Both the position numbers and the translations under genes were made by a program. A stretch of 64,000 nt of DNA from Piscinibacter sp. HJYY11 (GTDB taxonomy: Bacteria > Pseudomonadota > Gammaproteobacteria > Burkholderiales > Burkholderiaceae_C): positions 186,001 through 250,000 of the forward strand of contig NZ_JAERQZ010000002.1 in the NCBI RefSeq assembly GCF_016735515.1, given 5' to 3'. The notes under the pieces were generated by a model that made no database searches, was not told the DNA's origin, and saw only the letters and a program-made list of their open reading frames with translations. Shown one piece after another: positions 1 through 9,076 of the stretch. Every line of letters begins with the position of its first letter. The stretch's first letter is position 1.

Positions 1-129
1 CACAAGCTCGCCGCGGGCGACTGCCTCGTGCACCCGATCGACCAGCCGATCTCCTTCCACAACCCTTCGCGCCAGGCGGCGCATTACCTCGTGGCCTTCT
101 CCGGGCCACCCACTTCCAGGAGCATGTGA
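1..129 (+). CDS. C-terminal fragment of a cupin-domain protein, probably an HTH-cupin regulator
   Basis: The window opens inside a reading frame that closes with TGA at 127-129. The 42 visible residues include GDCLVHPIDQPISFHNPS, which looks like the last strands of a double-stranded beta-helix (cupin) domain. XRE-family regulators with a C-terminal cupin sensor often sit directly before a GNAT gene, as here, so I infer that type; the DNA-binding part lies outside the window. The stop shares its A with the ATG of the next gene (TGATG), implying translational coupling. It could equally be a plain cupin enzyme. Confidence 0.5.
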   Translation, partial: HKLAAGDCLVHPIDQPISFHNPSRQAAHYLVAFSGPPTSRSM

Positions 130-647
130 TGGGTCTCGCCTTGCAGCAGCTCGACGCCGAGGCCACGCGTGCGCACATGCCGGCGCTGTGCGACCTGCTG
201 ATGGATTGCGTCGCCGGGGGCGCTTCGGTCGGCTTCGTGCAGCCGATGTCCACCGCCAAGGCGCAGCGTTTCTGGGAAGGCGTGGCGGCCTCCGTGGCCC
301 GCGAAGAGACGGTGCTGCTCGTGGCACGCGATGGCGATGGCCGCGTCGCGGGCACGGTGCAGCTCGTGCTCGCGCTGAAGGAAAACCAGCCGCACCGTGC
401 CGAGGTGTCGAAGCTGCTGGTGCACCGGCGCGCACGCCGCCTCGGGGTGGGCGCCTTGCTGATGCGCGAAGCCGAGGCCGTGGCGCGGCGCATCGGCCGC
501 ACCGTGCTCGTGCTCGACACGTCCACGCCCGAAGCCGAGCGGCTTTACGAGCGCGAAGGCTGGTCGCGCTGCGGCACGATCCCCGACTACGCGCTGATGC
601 CCGATGGCTCGCTGTGCGGCACCACGATCTTCTTCAAGCGCCTGTGA
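129..647 (+). CDS. GNAT family N-acetyltransferase
   Basis: This 172-residue protein has the GNAT fold. A central strand pair (ETVLLVARDGDGRVAGTVQL) is followed by the acetyl-CoA pyrophosphate loop RRARRLGVGALLM and a C-terminal TPEAERLYEREGW motif typical of motif B. It transfers an acetyl group from acetyl-CoA to an amine; the substrate cannot be read from sequence. I chose ATG 129, which overlaps the upstream stop, over GTG 126, which adds only one residue. Coupling to the upstream cupin gene suggests the two are co-regulated. Confidence 0.85.
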   Translation: MGLALQQLDAEATRAHMPALCDLLMDCVAGGASVGFVQPMSTAKAQRFWEGVAASVAREETVLLVARDGDGRVAGTVQLVLALKENQPHRAEVSKLLVHRRARRLGVGALLMREAEAVARRIGRTVLVLDTSTPEAERLYEREGWSRCGTIPDYALMPDGSLCGTTIFFKRL

Positions 648-671
648 TGCACGAGCCGCTGCGCGCCAAGG

Positions 672-1220
672 TCACTTCCCCAGGGGCCTGACGCTGCCGC
701 AGTCGGCACTCAGCCACCGGCCGGTCTGGTCGACGGTCACGCGCTCGTTCTGGCCCATCACGACGGTGTCGACGATGCCGCGGCTGGTGTAGGCGGTCGG
801 GCTCTGGAATTCGACCAGCGCTTCGCCCGCGGCCGGCGGGTTGGTGGCGCAGCTGAACTTCACCTTCATCGAGCTGGCGCTCTTGTCCAGCACCTGCTGC
901 GTGCAGTCGCCCGCCTGCTGCGGTATCTGGCCGCGCTCGGCGTCTTCCTTGCTGATGCAGGCCTGCACGCTGCTGGTCTTGTCGCCGAGCTTCACGCCCT
1001 GCTGCGCCATCATCTGCTCGACCTGCTTGCGCTGGTCGGGCGGCAGCCGTGCGATGTAGGCCTGCGCCTCGCGCATCGCCATCTCGGCCTTGCCGCTCTG
1101 GCTCTTGAGCGACATGTTGATTTCCCACAGGCCGGCCTCGATGCGGGGGCCGGGCTGGGTCTGGGCGTGTGCGGTGCCGATGCAGAGCAGGGCGGCGAGT
1201 GTTGTCTTCAACTTCATCAT
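672..1220 (-). CDS. DUF3617 domain-containing periplasmic protein
   Basis: This 182-residue protein begins with a signal peptide (MMKLKTTLAALLCIGTAHAQ). The mature part matches the DUF3617 pattern: an EAGLWEI start, a paired-Cys segment (QACISKEDAERGQ, GDCTQQ), FSCAT, and a closing ADCG. The four cysteines probably form disulfides in the periplasm. The family's function is unknown. It is divergent from the hydrolase starting at 1296, with 75 bases for both promoters, and converges on the GNAT gene. Confidence 0.85.
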   Translation of the reverse strand: MMKLKTTLAALLCIGTAHAQTQPGPRIEAGLWEINMSLKSQSGKAEMAMREAQAYIARLPPDQRKQVEQMMAQQGVKLGDKTSSVQACISKEDAERGQIPQQAGDCTQQVLDKSASSMKVKFSCATNPPAAGEALVEFQSPTAYTSRGIVDTVVMGQNERVTVDQTGRWLSADCGSVRPLGK

Positions 1221-1295
1221 CGATTACGGGGTCCTCTGGAGATCAATCAGCGGGGTCATCGGCCAGAATGCCGGCCTGTGACGACCCACCTGCCA

Positions 1296-2738
1296 ATGAT
1301 CCGCCGAGTACGGATGCTCACATGTGCCGCGGCCCTGTTCTTCACAGGGGCTCTGGCGATGGCACAGAACACGAACACCGCCCCGTGCGTGGAGCCGGTG
1401 CCGCCTGCAGCGTCGGGTGCAGCCCCCCAGCTGCCGCCCCCGCGCCTGCAGCAGCTTCAGTACAAGTGCCTCAAGCTGAACGGCGGCCAGCGCGTGCTGG
1501 TGGGCGAGGCCGGCGATGCAAAAGCGCCGCCGGTGCTGCTGGTCCATGGGCTGGGCAACAACGCCCACCGCGACTGGGCGCCGGTGATTCGCCCGCTGGC
1601 TGCGCAGTTCCACGTGATCACGGTCGACCTGCCGGGCTTCGGCGCCTCGCCCGGCAGCGGCGAAGGCTATTCGTTCATCGGGCTCGGGCGCGTGCTGTCG
1701 CAGGTGCTGGACCAGCTGGCGCCGGGGCAGAAGGCGCACGTGGTCGGCCATTCGCTGGGCGGCGCGGTGAGCCTCTTCTTCGCGCATGCGTATGGCGAAC
1801 GGGTGGAGCGGCTGGTGCTGGTCGATGCCGCAGGCATCCTGCTGAAGAACGTGTTCGTGCAGCACATCGCCGGCCTGCGCACGCCGCAGGTGGGCATCGC
1901 GCCGGTGGACCAGATCCTCAAGGGCTTCAGCGAGCGCCTGGGCAGCGTCAAGCGCGGGCTCTTCTTCCGGCTCGACGACCGCTTCGACTTCAGCCGCTGG
2001 CTCGCGCAGAACCCGCCTGTGCGCATTGCGCTGCTCGGCCGCCACACGCAGGTGGACGCGGGCCTCGGCCTCGTCGAGCACGACTTCACCCGCGCCATCC
2101 GCGAGACCACCGCGCCCACCACCATCCTCTGGGGCGGCGACGACCCGATCGCGCCGCCGCGCACCGGCCGGCTGCTGGCCGCACGCCTGCCCGATGCGCG
2201 GCTCAAGGTCATGGAAGGTGTGGGCCACACGCCGATGCTCGAGAGCCCCGAGGCCTTTCGTGCGCTGCTGCTGGAGGCCCTGACCGTGCCGCAACTGGCG
2301 CCGCGCCAGGCGGCGAGCGTGCCGGACGCATCGCAAGGCGACGTGACCTGCAGCGCGCAGGCGGGCCGGGTGTACACCGGCCGCTTCGACACCCTCACGC
2401 TCGACAACTGCATCGGGGTGCGCATCCACACGGCGCGCATCAAGCGGCTGGTGCTCAGGAACGCGGCCGCCACGCTCGACGACGTGGTGGTGGAGTCCGA
2501 CGACGTGGCGCTCACCGCCACCGACAGCGAGCTCAGCGCGACGCATGTGCGCCTGACAGGCCGCGTGGCCGTGCGCGCCGAGAACAGCTGGCTCGACCTG
2601 GCCGGCGCGAGCCTCGTGGCCCGCGAGCGCGGCGTGGAGGCGTCGCCGCCCAGCCGCGTGTTCTTCTCGGTGAGCGACATGCGCGCGCCGGACACCACCG
2701 GCGACCTGCACACCGTGTGGTGGCCGACGTCGCGCTGA
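1296..2738 (+). CDS. Secreted alpha/beta hydrolase with a C-terminal beta-helix-like extension
   Basis: This 480-residue protein has a signal peptide (MLTCAAALFFTGALAMAQ). Residues about 65-345 form an alpha/beta hydrolase: oxyanion loop HGLGNN, nucleophile elbow GHSLGG with Ser153, acid in WGGDDP at about Asp283, and His311 in GVGHTP. The last 130 residues are not part of the usual fold. They read as short alternating strands (TLTLDN, RIKRLVLRNAAATLDDVVVES, ALTATDSELSATHVRL), like a right-handed beta-helix. I chose ATG 1296; ATG 1314 would also keep the signal peptide. The substrate is unknown, perhaps an ester or lipid outside the cytoplasm. Confidence 0.85.
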   Translation: MIRRVRMLTCAAALFFTGALAMAQNTNTAPCVEPVPPAASGAAPQLPPPRLQQLQYKCLKLNGGQRVLVGEAGDAKAPPVLLVHGLGNNAHRDWAPVIRPLAAQFHVITVDLPGFGASPGSGEGYSFIGLGRVLSQVLDQLAPGQKAHVVGHSLGGAVSLFFAHAYGERVERLVLVDAAGILLKNVFVQHIAGLRTPQVGIAPVDQILKGFSERLGSVKRGLFFRLDDRFDFSRWLAQNPPVRIALLGRHTQVDAGLGLVEHDFTRAIRETTAPTTILWGGDDPIAPPRTGRLLAARLPDARLKVMEGVGHTPMLESPEAFRALLLEALTVPQLAPRQAASVPDASQGDVTCSAQAGRVYTGRFDTLTLDNCIGVRIHTARIKRLVLRNAAATLDDVVVESDDVALTATDSELSATHVRLTGRVAVRAENSWLDLAGASLVARERGVEASPPSRVFFSVSDMRAPDTTGDLHTVWWPTSR

Positions 2739-2825
2739 CCATCCCTTGCTCTTGGGGGTTAGCACCCCGAGTTGTCACCAAGTGCGGCTGTGCCGCGCGT
2801 GTGCAAACAACTCGCAACAACTCAT

Positions 2826-2852
2826 GCGCATGTCCCCTCTATGTGCATGCGC
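2826..2852. promoter_or_regulatory. Dyad upstream of the FeeM-like gene
   Basis: Arms GCGCATG (2826-2832) and CATGCGC (2846-2852) form a perfect 7-base inverted repeat with a 13-base spacer, centred about 80 bases before ATG 2920. The geometry suits a dimeric regulator. No -10 or -35 boxes stand out, so a regulatory role is inference. Confidence 0.3.
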
Positions 2853-2919
2853 CGCGCCTTGAGATGCTTCCCCCGGGAGCCCGACAGAGCGATACGCCAC
2901 GGGTTGAACAGGGACCATC

Positions 2920-3735
2920 ATGTACAGGGAAGACTTTTCTCCGGCAACGCTGTTGCCGGTGTCGCGTGCGCCTGCGTTGGGCGGGAGCACCACCGGTCCG
3001 GATGCGGTCATCACCGCAGCGGTTCACACGTCGCCGCGCCCGGCAGCCGCCGCCGTCGGGTTCGGCCTGCCCTTCAAGGTGAAGCTGGTCTGCGACGAGC
3101 GCCAGCTGCTGCGGGTGCAGGCCTTGCGGCAACTGGCCTACGGCCGCCACCTGCCGGGCCAGGCCGAAGCCTTCGGCAGCGCTGACGCGCAAGACCGCAC
3201 GCCGGGCACCGTCATCTTCTATGCCGAAGACAAGGCGAGCGGCGAGCTGGTCGGCTCGGTGCGCGCCCAGAGCAACCGGCACGCGCCCCTGCAGATCGAA
3301 AGCAGCATCGAGCTGCCGCCCTTGCACCAGGGGCGCCAGCTGGCCGAGATCACCCGCCTGTGCGTGCGGCCGGGCTACGAGCACCAGGTGCGGCTCGCGC
3401 TGCTGAAGGCGCTCTACCTGTACTGCATCGCGATGCAGATCGGCGGCGTGGTCGCGGGCTCTCGCCGCTCGCTGCTGCGCACCTACCTCAGCCTCGGCTT
3501 CACCGATCTGTTTGGCGACGAGCGCATGTGCCCCCTGCAGCACGCCGGTGGCCTGCCGCACCGCGTGCTGTTCCGCGACATGCTGCAGACCGACGCGCCG
3601 GTGCGCAGCTGGCGCCCACAGGACTACGAGTTCGTGTACCGCGACTTCCACCCCGACATCGAGGTCTTCGATTCGATCGCTGCGGCGGTGAGCTTCGGCT
3701 TGAGTGGCCGCGCGGTGCCCAGCCGGCCGCACTGA
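2920..3735 (+). CDS. FeeM-like N-acyl amino acid synthase / autoinducer-synthase-like GNAT
   Basis: This 271-residue protein has a 45-residue Ala/Pro-rich N-terminus, then a GNAT-like acyltransferase domain. Family-type features are KVKLVCDERQLLRVQALRQLAYG, GELVGSVRA, AEITRLCVRPGYE (the conserved E-x-x-R-L strand), and the helix running into RRSLLRTYLSLGF. FeeM-type enzymes join a fatty acyl group from acyl-ACP to an amino acid and are structurally related to acyl-homoserine-lactone synthases. The product here cannot be read. AGGGA before ATG 2920 is a good ribosome site. The gene converges on a hybrid histidine kinase with a 9-base gap. Confidence 0.7.
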   Translation: MYREDFSPATLLPVSRAPALGGSTTGPDAVITAAVHTSPRPAAAAVGFGLPFKVKLVCDERQLLRVQALRQLAYGRHLPGQAEAFGSADAQDRTPGTVIFYAEDKASGELVGSVRAQSNRHAPLQIESSIELPPLHQGRQLAEITRLCVRPGYEHQVRLALLKALYLYCIAMQIGGVVAGSRRSLLRTYLSLGFTDLFGDERMCPLQHAGGLPHRVLFRDMLQTDAPVRSWRPQDYEFVYRDFHPDIEVFDSIAAAVSFGLSGRAVPSRPH

Positions 3736-3744
3736 GCTGCGTGC

Positions 3745-5538
<1,794 letters not shown>

Positions 5539-5581
5539 TTGGCGAGCAATGTACCTGCGTTGCCCTGGCGGGGCGGCGCCT

Positions 5582-5944
5582 TCAGGTCAAAAGCAACACT
5601 GCCCCGATCGCGATGGCCCCGGGCAGCGCCTGCACGAAAAGGATCTTGCGGCTGGCGGTCATCGCGCCATAGATGCCGGCGACCACCACGCAGCCCAGGA
5701 AGAAGAGCGCGATCGGGCGGCCCGCGCCGCCGAGTCCCATCCACAGGCTCCACAGCAGGCCCGCGGCGAGGAAGCCGTTGTAGAGGCCCTGGTTGGCCGC
5801 GAGCACCTTGGAGGCGGTGGCGAACTCGGCCGTGTTGCCGAAGACTTTTCGGCCCGTGGGCTTGTCCCACAGGAACATCTCCAGCACCAGGAAGTAGGCG
5901 TGGAGCAAGGCCACGAGAACGACGAGTGATGCGGCGACCAGCAT
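5582..5944 (-). CDS. DUF1304 family membrane protein
   Basis: This 120-residue protein has four hydrophobic segments, starting [20 protein letters not shown]. The family signature is present: [16 protein letters not shown], then [16 protein letters not shown]1304 proteins are small inner-membrane proteins of unknown function. I chose ATG 5944, where the conserved sequence begins and a purine-rich AAGGAGAG site lies just upstream; an in-frame extension to 6118 adds only non-conserved Arg-rich sequence. Confidence 0.88.
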   Translation of the reverse strand: MLVAASLVVLVALLHAYFLVLEMFLWDKPTGRKVFGNTAEFATASKVLAANQGLYNGFLAAGLLWSLWMGLGGAGRPIALFFLGCVVVAGIYGAMTASRKILFVQALPGAIAIGAVLLLT

Positions 5945-6156
5945 GGAGCTCTCCTTGTGCGTACTTGTCCGGGTAGGTCTCTGGGACGTGAGGGCGCCCG
6001 CTGCGCAGAACGGCGGATAGGGCATTCCCGTCTGGGCAGTGTACGGATCGCCACGCATGGTGAGCCGCACTCCGCGCCGGCCTCCCGCCGAGGCGCCGCG
6101 CCAACGCAACCCGGCCAAGGCGGCCTCGGCCAGGATCAGCAGCGTGGCCGATCTGG

Positions 6157-6424
6157 CTGAAGGCGCTGGCCGTGACGGGCAGCACCTGATCGCTCACCAT
6201 GCTGGACCTGCCCACCGTCGAAGAGGCGGGCGGCCCGTCGCTCAAGGGTGACGAGGCCACCTCATGGTTCGGCCTGCTGGCGCCGGCCGGCACCCCACCC
6301 GATGTGGTGAGCCGCGTGCAGCAGGGCACGGCCAATGCGCTCAAGAGCCCCGCGCTGCGCGACCGCATGCTGGCCCAGGGCGCCGTCCCAAGCGGCATGA
6401 GATTGGCGACTCGTGCCGAGTGAG
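6157..6424 (+). pseudogene. Relic of a Bug-family (TctC-like) substrate-binding protein gene, C-terminal part
   Basis: One frame reads LKALAVTGST, an in-frame TGA at 6187-6189, then SLTMLDLPTVEEAG, SWFGLLAPAGTPPDVVSRVQQ and SPALRDRMLAQGAVPSG. This is the well-conserved final third of Bug proteins (usual form KALAVTGSTRSPMLPDLPTVEEAG). The stop falls where the family has Arg, consistent with CGA to TGA. Homology ends near 6400, before the family's usual C-terminus, and the first two thirds are absent. No start codon or ribosome site suits the remainder. An intact paralogue lies at 28117-29085. Confidence 0.8.
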
Positions 6425-6672
6425 GCGATGAGCCTCACCTCCGCGGCGCGCCGGCCCGCGGCTTCGAGCCGCACCCAGCCGGCGCGGCGCACGAGCTGCG
6501 CGCTGCCGGCCGGCAAGGTGACCGTCACCTGCGAACCGAAGCCCAGCCAGCCGTCGGGTGGCAGCGTGAGCGAGACGCTGCCGCGTTCGGCGAGCACATG
6601 GCTGCCGCGCTCCATCCAGAGCTGCTGCGGCTGGCCGGGGTGCAGCCAGCGTTGTGGGGGGTCGATGCACAT
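6262..6672 (-). CDS. DUF2917 family protein with an abnormal tail
   Basis: This 136-residue protein starts MCIDPPQRWLHPGQPQQLW. Residues 1-80 resemble DUF2917: short strands around RGSVSLTLPPDGWLGFGSQVTVTLPAGSAQLVRRAGWVRLEA. The last 45-50 residues (from about SLGTSRQSHAAWD) are read antisense through the Bug relic and are unlikely to be native, so the original end was probably replaced when the relic arrived. DUF2917 genes are commonly divergent from MocR-type regulators, as here. Function unknown. Confidence 0.6.
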   Translation of the reverse strand: MCIDPPQRWLHPGQPQQLWMERGSHVLAERGSVSLTLPPDGWLGFGSQVTVTLPAGSAQLVRRAGWVRLEAAGRRAAEVRLIASLGTSRQSHAAWDGALGQHAVAQRGALERIGRALLHAAHHIGWGAGRRQQAEP

Positions 6673-6837
6673 GGTGGACCTTTGTCGATGCGATGGCTCC
6701 TAGCCTAGGGACCGCGCCGCATGCCGAACAGGCACAGCCGGCGGCCTTGTGTTCCGCATCAGATGCGATTCGCCAAACCTGTTATGGCGCAGTAAGCTGG
6801 CATCTGTTCCGGTCTCGCCGCAGGAGTCGCACGCATC

Positions 6838-8316
6838 ATGGACACCGTGGACACGAACCCTTCTGCCGAACCCCTCTACCAGCGCGTGGCGCATCACTAC
6901 CGTGGCGCCATCCGCGCCGGCACCCTGGCACCCGGCGCCCGCATGCCCTCGGTGCGCTCGATGACGCGGCTGCACCAGGTGAGCCTCTCGACCGCGCTGC
7001 TCGCCTGCCGCAGCCTCGAAGACGAAGGCCTGCTCGAAGCGCGGCCTCGCTCGGGCTATTTCGTGCGGTTGCCGCGGCGGCTCGCCATGCCGCCGGCGCG
7101 CGAGCCCGATGCGGCCGAGGCGGTGGATGCGGCGCGCTACGTCGGCATCCACGACCGCGTGTCGGCCTTCGTCGCCCAGGGCGAGCGCAGCCTGGTGCGT
7201 CACGACTTCGCCGCGGCTTATGCGTCGCCCGAGTCCTACCCCGGCGAGGCGCTTCAGCGTGCCGCGATGCGCGCGCTACGCCACCACCCCGACCTGCTGG
7301 TCAAGCCCGTCAACTCCCCCGGCGATGCCGGCCTGCGCGCCGTGCTCGCGCGCCGCGCGCTCGATGCCGGCATGCAGCTCACCGCACACGACATCGTGGT
7401 CACGCAGGGCTGCGTGGAGTCGCTCAACGTCGCGTTGCGTGCGGTGTGCCAGCCGGGCGACACGGTGGCCGTCGAGTCGCCCGCCTACTACGGCCTGCTG
7501 CAGGTGCTCGAAAGCCTGAGCCTGCGCGCGCTCGAGATCCCCACGAGCCCGAGCACGGGCCTGTCGATCGAGGCGCTGGAGCTCGCGCTGCAGACACACG
7601 AGCGCATCCAGGCCGTGGTCGTGGTGCCCAATTTCCAGAACCCGCTCGGCTGCGTGATGCCCGATGCGCACAAGCAGCGCCTGGTCGAGCTGTGCAGCCG
7701 CTTCGAGCTGCCGATCATCGAAGACGACACCTACAGCGCCCTGTGCGACGACGGTGTGCCGCTCAAGGCCGTGAAGGCCTGGGACCGTGACGGCGGCGTG
7801 ATCCACTGCGCCTCGCTGCGCAAGACGCTCGCACCCGGGCTGCGCCTGGGCTGGGTGAGCGGCGGGCGCTGGCATGCGCGCATCCAGATGCTCAAGTACG
7901 CACAGAGCCGCGCCAACGAAGCGCTCTCGCAGATGACCGCGGCCGAGTTCATCGGCAGCAGCGCATACGACCGGCACTTGGCACGCCTGCGCCGTCTGCT
8001 GAAGACGCAGCGCGAGCAGGTGGCCGAGTGCATCGGCGCGAGCTTCCCGGAAGGCACGCGCTTCAACGTGCCGGCCGGCAGCCTGCTGCTGTGGGTGCAG
8101 CTGCCCGAGGGCTGTGAAGCGCAGCGCGTGAGCGACGCGGCGCTGGAGCGCGGCATCCGCGTGGTGCCGGGGCCGCTGTTCTCGAACTCGAAGCGTTACG
8201 ACAACTGCCTGCGCATCAGCAGCGGCTACGCGGTCACGGCAGAGGCGCAGCAAGGTCTGCGCGAGCTGGGCCGCATCGCAGCCGGCCTCCATGCGAGCAG
8301 CCTGATCAGCGGCTAG
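6838..8316 (+). CDS. MocR-type transcriptional regulator (GntR HTH fused to a class I aminotransferase domain)
   Basis: This 492-residue protein has an N-terminal GntR winged helix (residues about 10-80: PLYQRVAHHYRGAIRAGTLAPGARMPSVRSM through GLLEARPRSGYFV). The rest is an aminotransferase fold with the PLP-binding lysine in CASLRKTLAPGLR (Lys329) and the cofactor motif PNFQNPLG. MocR proteins bind DNA and use PLP as effector or sensor rather than for turnover. The target is likely local; the divergent DUF2917 gene is 165 bases away. Confidence 0.9.
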   Translation: MDTVDTNPSAEPLYQRVAHHYRGAIRAGTLAPGARMPSVRSMTRLHQVSLSTALLACRSLEDEGLLEARPRSGYFVRLPRRLAMPPAREPDAAEAVDAARYVGIHDRVSAFVAQGERSLVRHDFAAAYASPESYPGEALQRAAMRALRHHPDLLVKPVNSPGDAGLRAVLARRALDAGMQLTAHDIVVTQGCVESLNVALRAVCQPGDTVAVESPAYYGLLQVLESLSLRALEIPTSPSTGLSIEALELALQTHERIQAVVVVPNFQNPLGCVMPDAHKQRLVELCSRFELPIIEDDTYSALCDDGVPLKAVKAWDRDGGVIHCASLRKTLAPGLRLGWVSGGRWHARIQMLKYAQSRANEALSQMTAAEFIGSSAYDRHLARLRRLLKTQREQVAECIGASFPEGTRFNVPAGSLLLWVQLPEGCEAQRVSDAALERGIRVVPGPLFSNSKRYDNCLRISSGYAVTAEAQQGLRELGRIAAGLHASSLISG

Positions 8317-8321
8317 TTTGA

Positions 8322-8915
8322 TCAGCGGGCGGTCTTGATGCGTGCCTGAAGCTCGGCCCAGCCTTCGGCGCCCAGCGTTTCCATCGTCTCGATGTTGGCT
8401 TCGTAGATGGCCTCGGCCTCGGGGAAGGCTGCGACAGCACGCTCGACGCTCGCCTCGCGCAGCAGGTGCAGCGTGGGGTAGGGCGAGCGGTTGGTCGCGT
8501 TGGTGATGTCGTCGGCGTCGGTGCCGGCGAACTGGAACTCAGGGTGGAAGCTTGCGATCTGCAGCACGCCCTCGTGGCCCGCATCGGCCAGCGCCTCTTC
8601 GGCGAGGCCGAGGAAATCGTTGAAGTCGTAGAAGTCGCCGAGCATCTGCGGGTGGATCAGGAGCGTGGTGTCGACCTGCGCCGGGTCGGCGTCGGCCAGC
8701 GACTGCATCTCGTCGACCAGCTGGGCCAGCAGCGCCTCGGGCTCAGTGGCGTCGCTCACCACGTAGCGCACCTGGCCTTTGGCGTGCACCGCCTTCGCGA
8801 AGGGGCAGAGGTTGAGGCCGATCACCGCGTGCTCGAGCCAGGCACGGGTTTCGGCGATGACGGTGGGGGCGTGGGGCGTGTTCACGGTGGGCCGTGATGA
8901 TGACAGGTCGTGCAA
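8322..8915 (-). CDS. DUF1415 family protein
   Basis: This 197-residue protein has the family's conserved LNLCPFAKAV segment near residue 37, then TTLLIHPQML, FYDFNDFLGLAEEAL, IASFHPEFQFAGT and NRSPYPTLHLLRE. DUF1415 is a widespread conserved family in beta- and gammaproteobacteria without an assigned role; the invariant Cys in NLCPFA may be functional. The gene converges on the MocR gene with a 5-base gap and is divergent from the export lipoprotein. Confidence 0.92.
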   Translation of the reverse strand: MHDLSSSRPTVNTPHAPTVIAETRAWLEHAVIGLNLCPFAKAVHAKGQVRYVVSDATEPEALLAQLVDEMQSLADADPAQVDTTLLIHPQMLGDFYDFNDFLGLAEEALADAGHEGVLQIASFHPEFQFAGTDADDITNATNRSPYPTLHLLREASVERAVAAFPEAEAIYEANIETMETLGAEGWAELQARIKTAR

Positions 8916-8923
8916 GTCTTACG

Positions 8924-8967
8924 ACGAAGGGCCCTCGCCAGGCATCTTTTGCCATCGGCCCCTTCGT
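8924..8967. promoter_or_regulatory. Stem-loop in the divergent intergenic region before the export lipoprotein gene
   Basis: The arm ACGAAGGGCC (8924-8933) pairs with GGCCCCTTCGT (8957-8967), with one bulged C. A small inner hairpin (GGCA/TGCC, within 8941-8953) lies in the loop. There is no T tract on either side, so it is not an obvious terminator. It would be transcribed in the leader of the gene starting at 9077 if that promoter lies upstream. Role unknown. Confidence 0.35.
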
Positions 8968-9076
8968 GGCGCGGCGTTTGGAAGCACCGGCACGCAGGCC
9001 AGCGCGGCATCGAATTTGCCCACGCTCAGTCGAGGGTTTGCCCGCAGTCTTCTTCCAACAACATTGCTTGCCAGCC

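Noticed and set aside
1224..2765. Long open frame on the minus strand across the hydrolase gene
   Set aside because: It is antisense to a gene with clear motifs, has His/Arg/Gln-rich composition typical of GC-rich shadow frames, and shows no domain.
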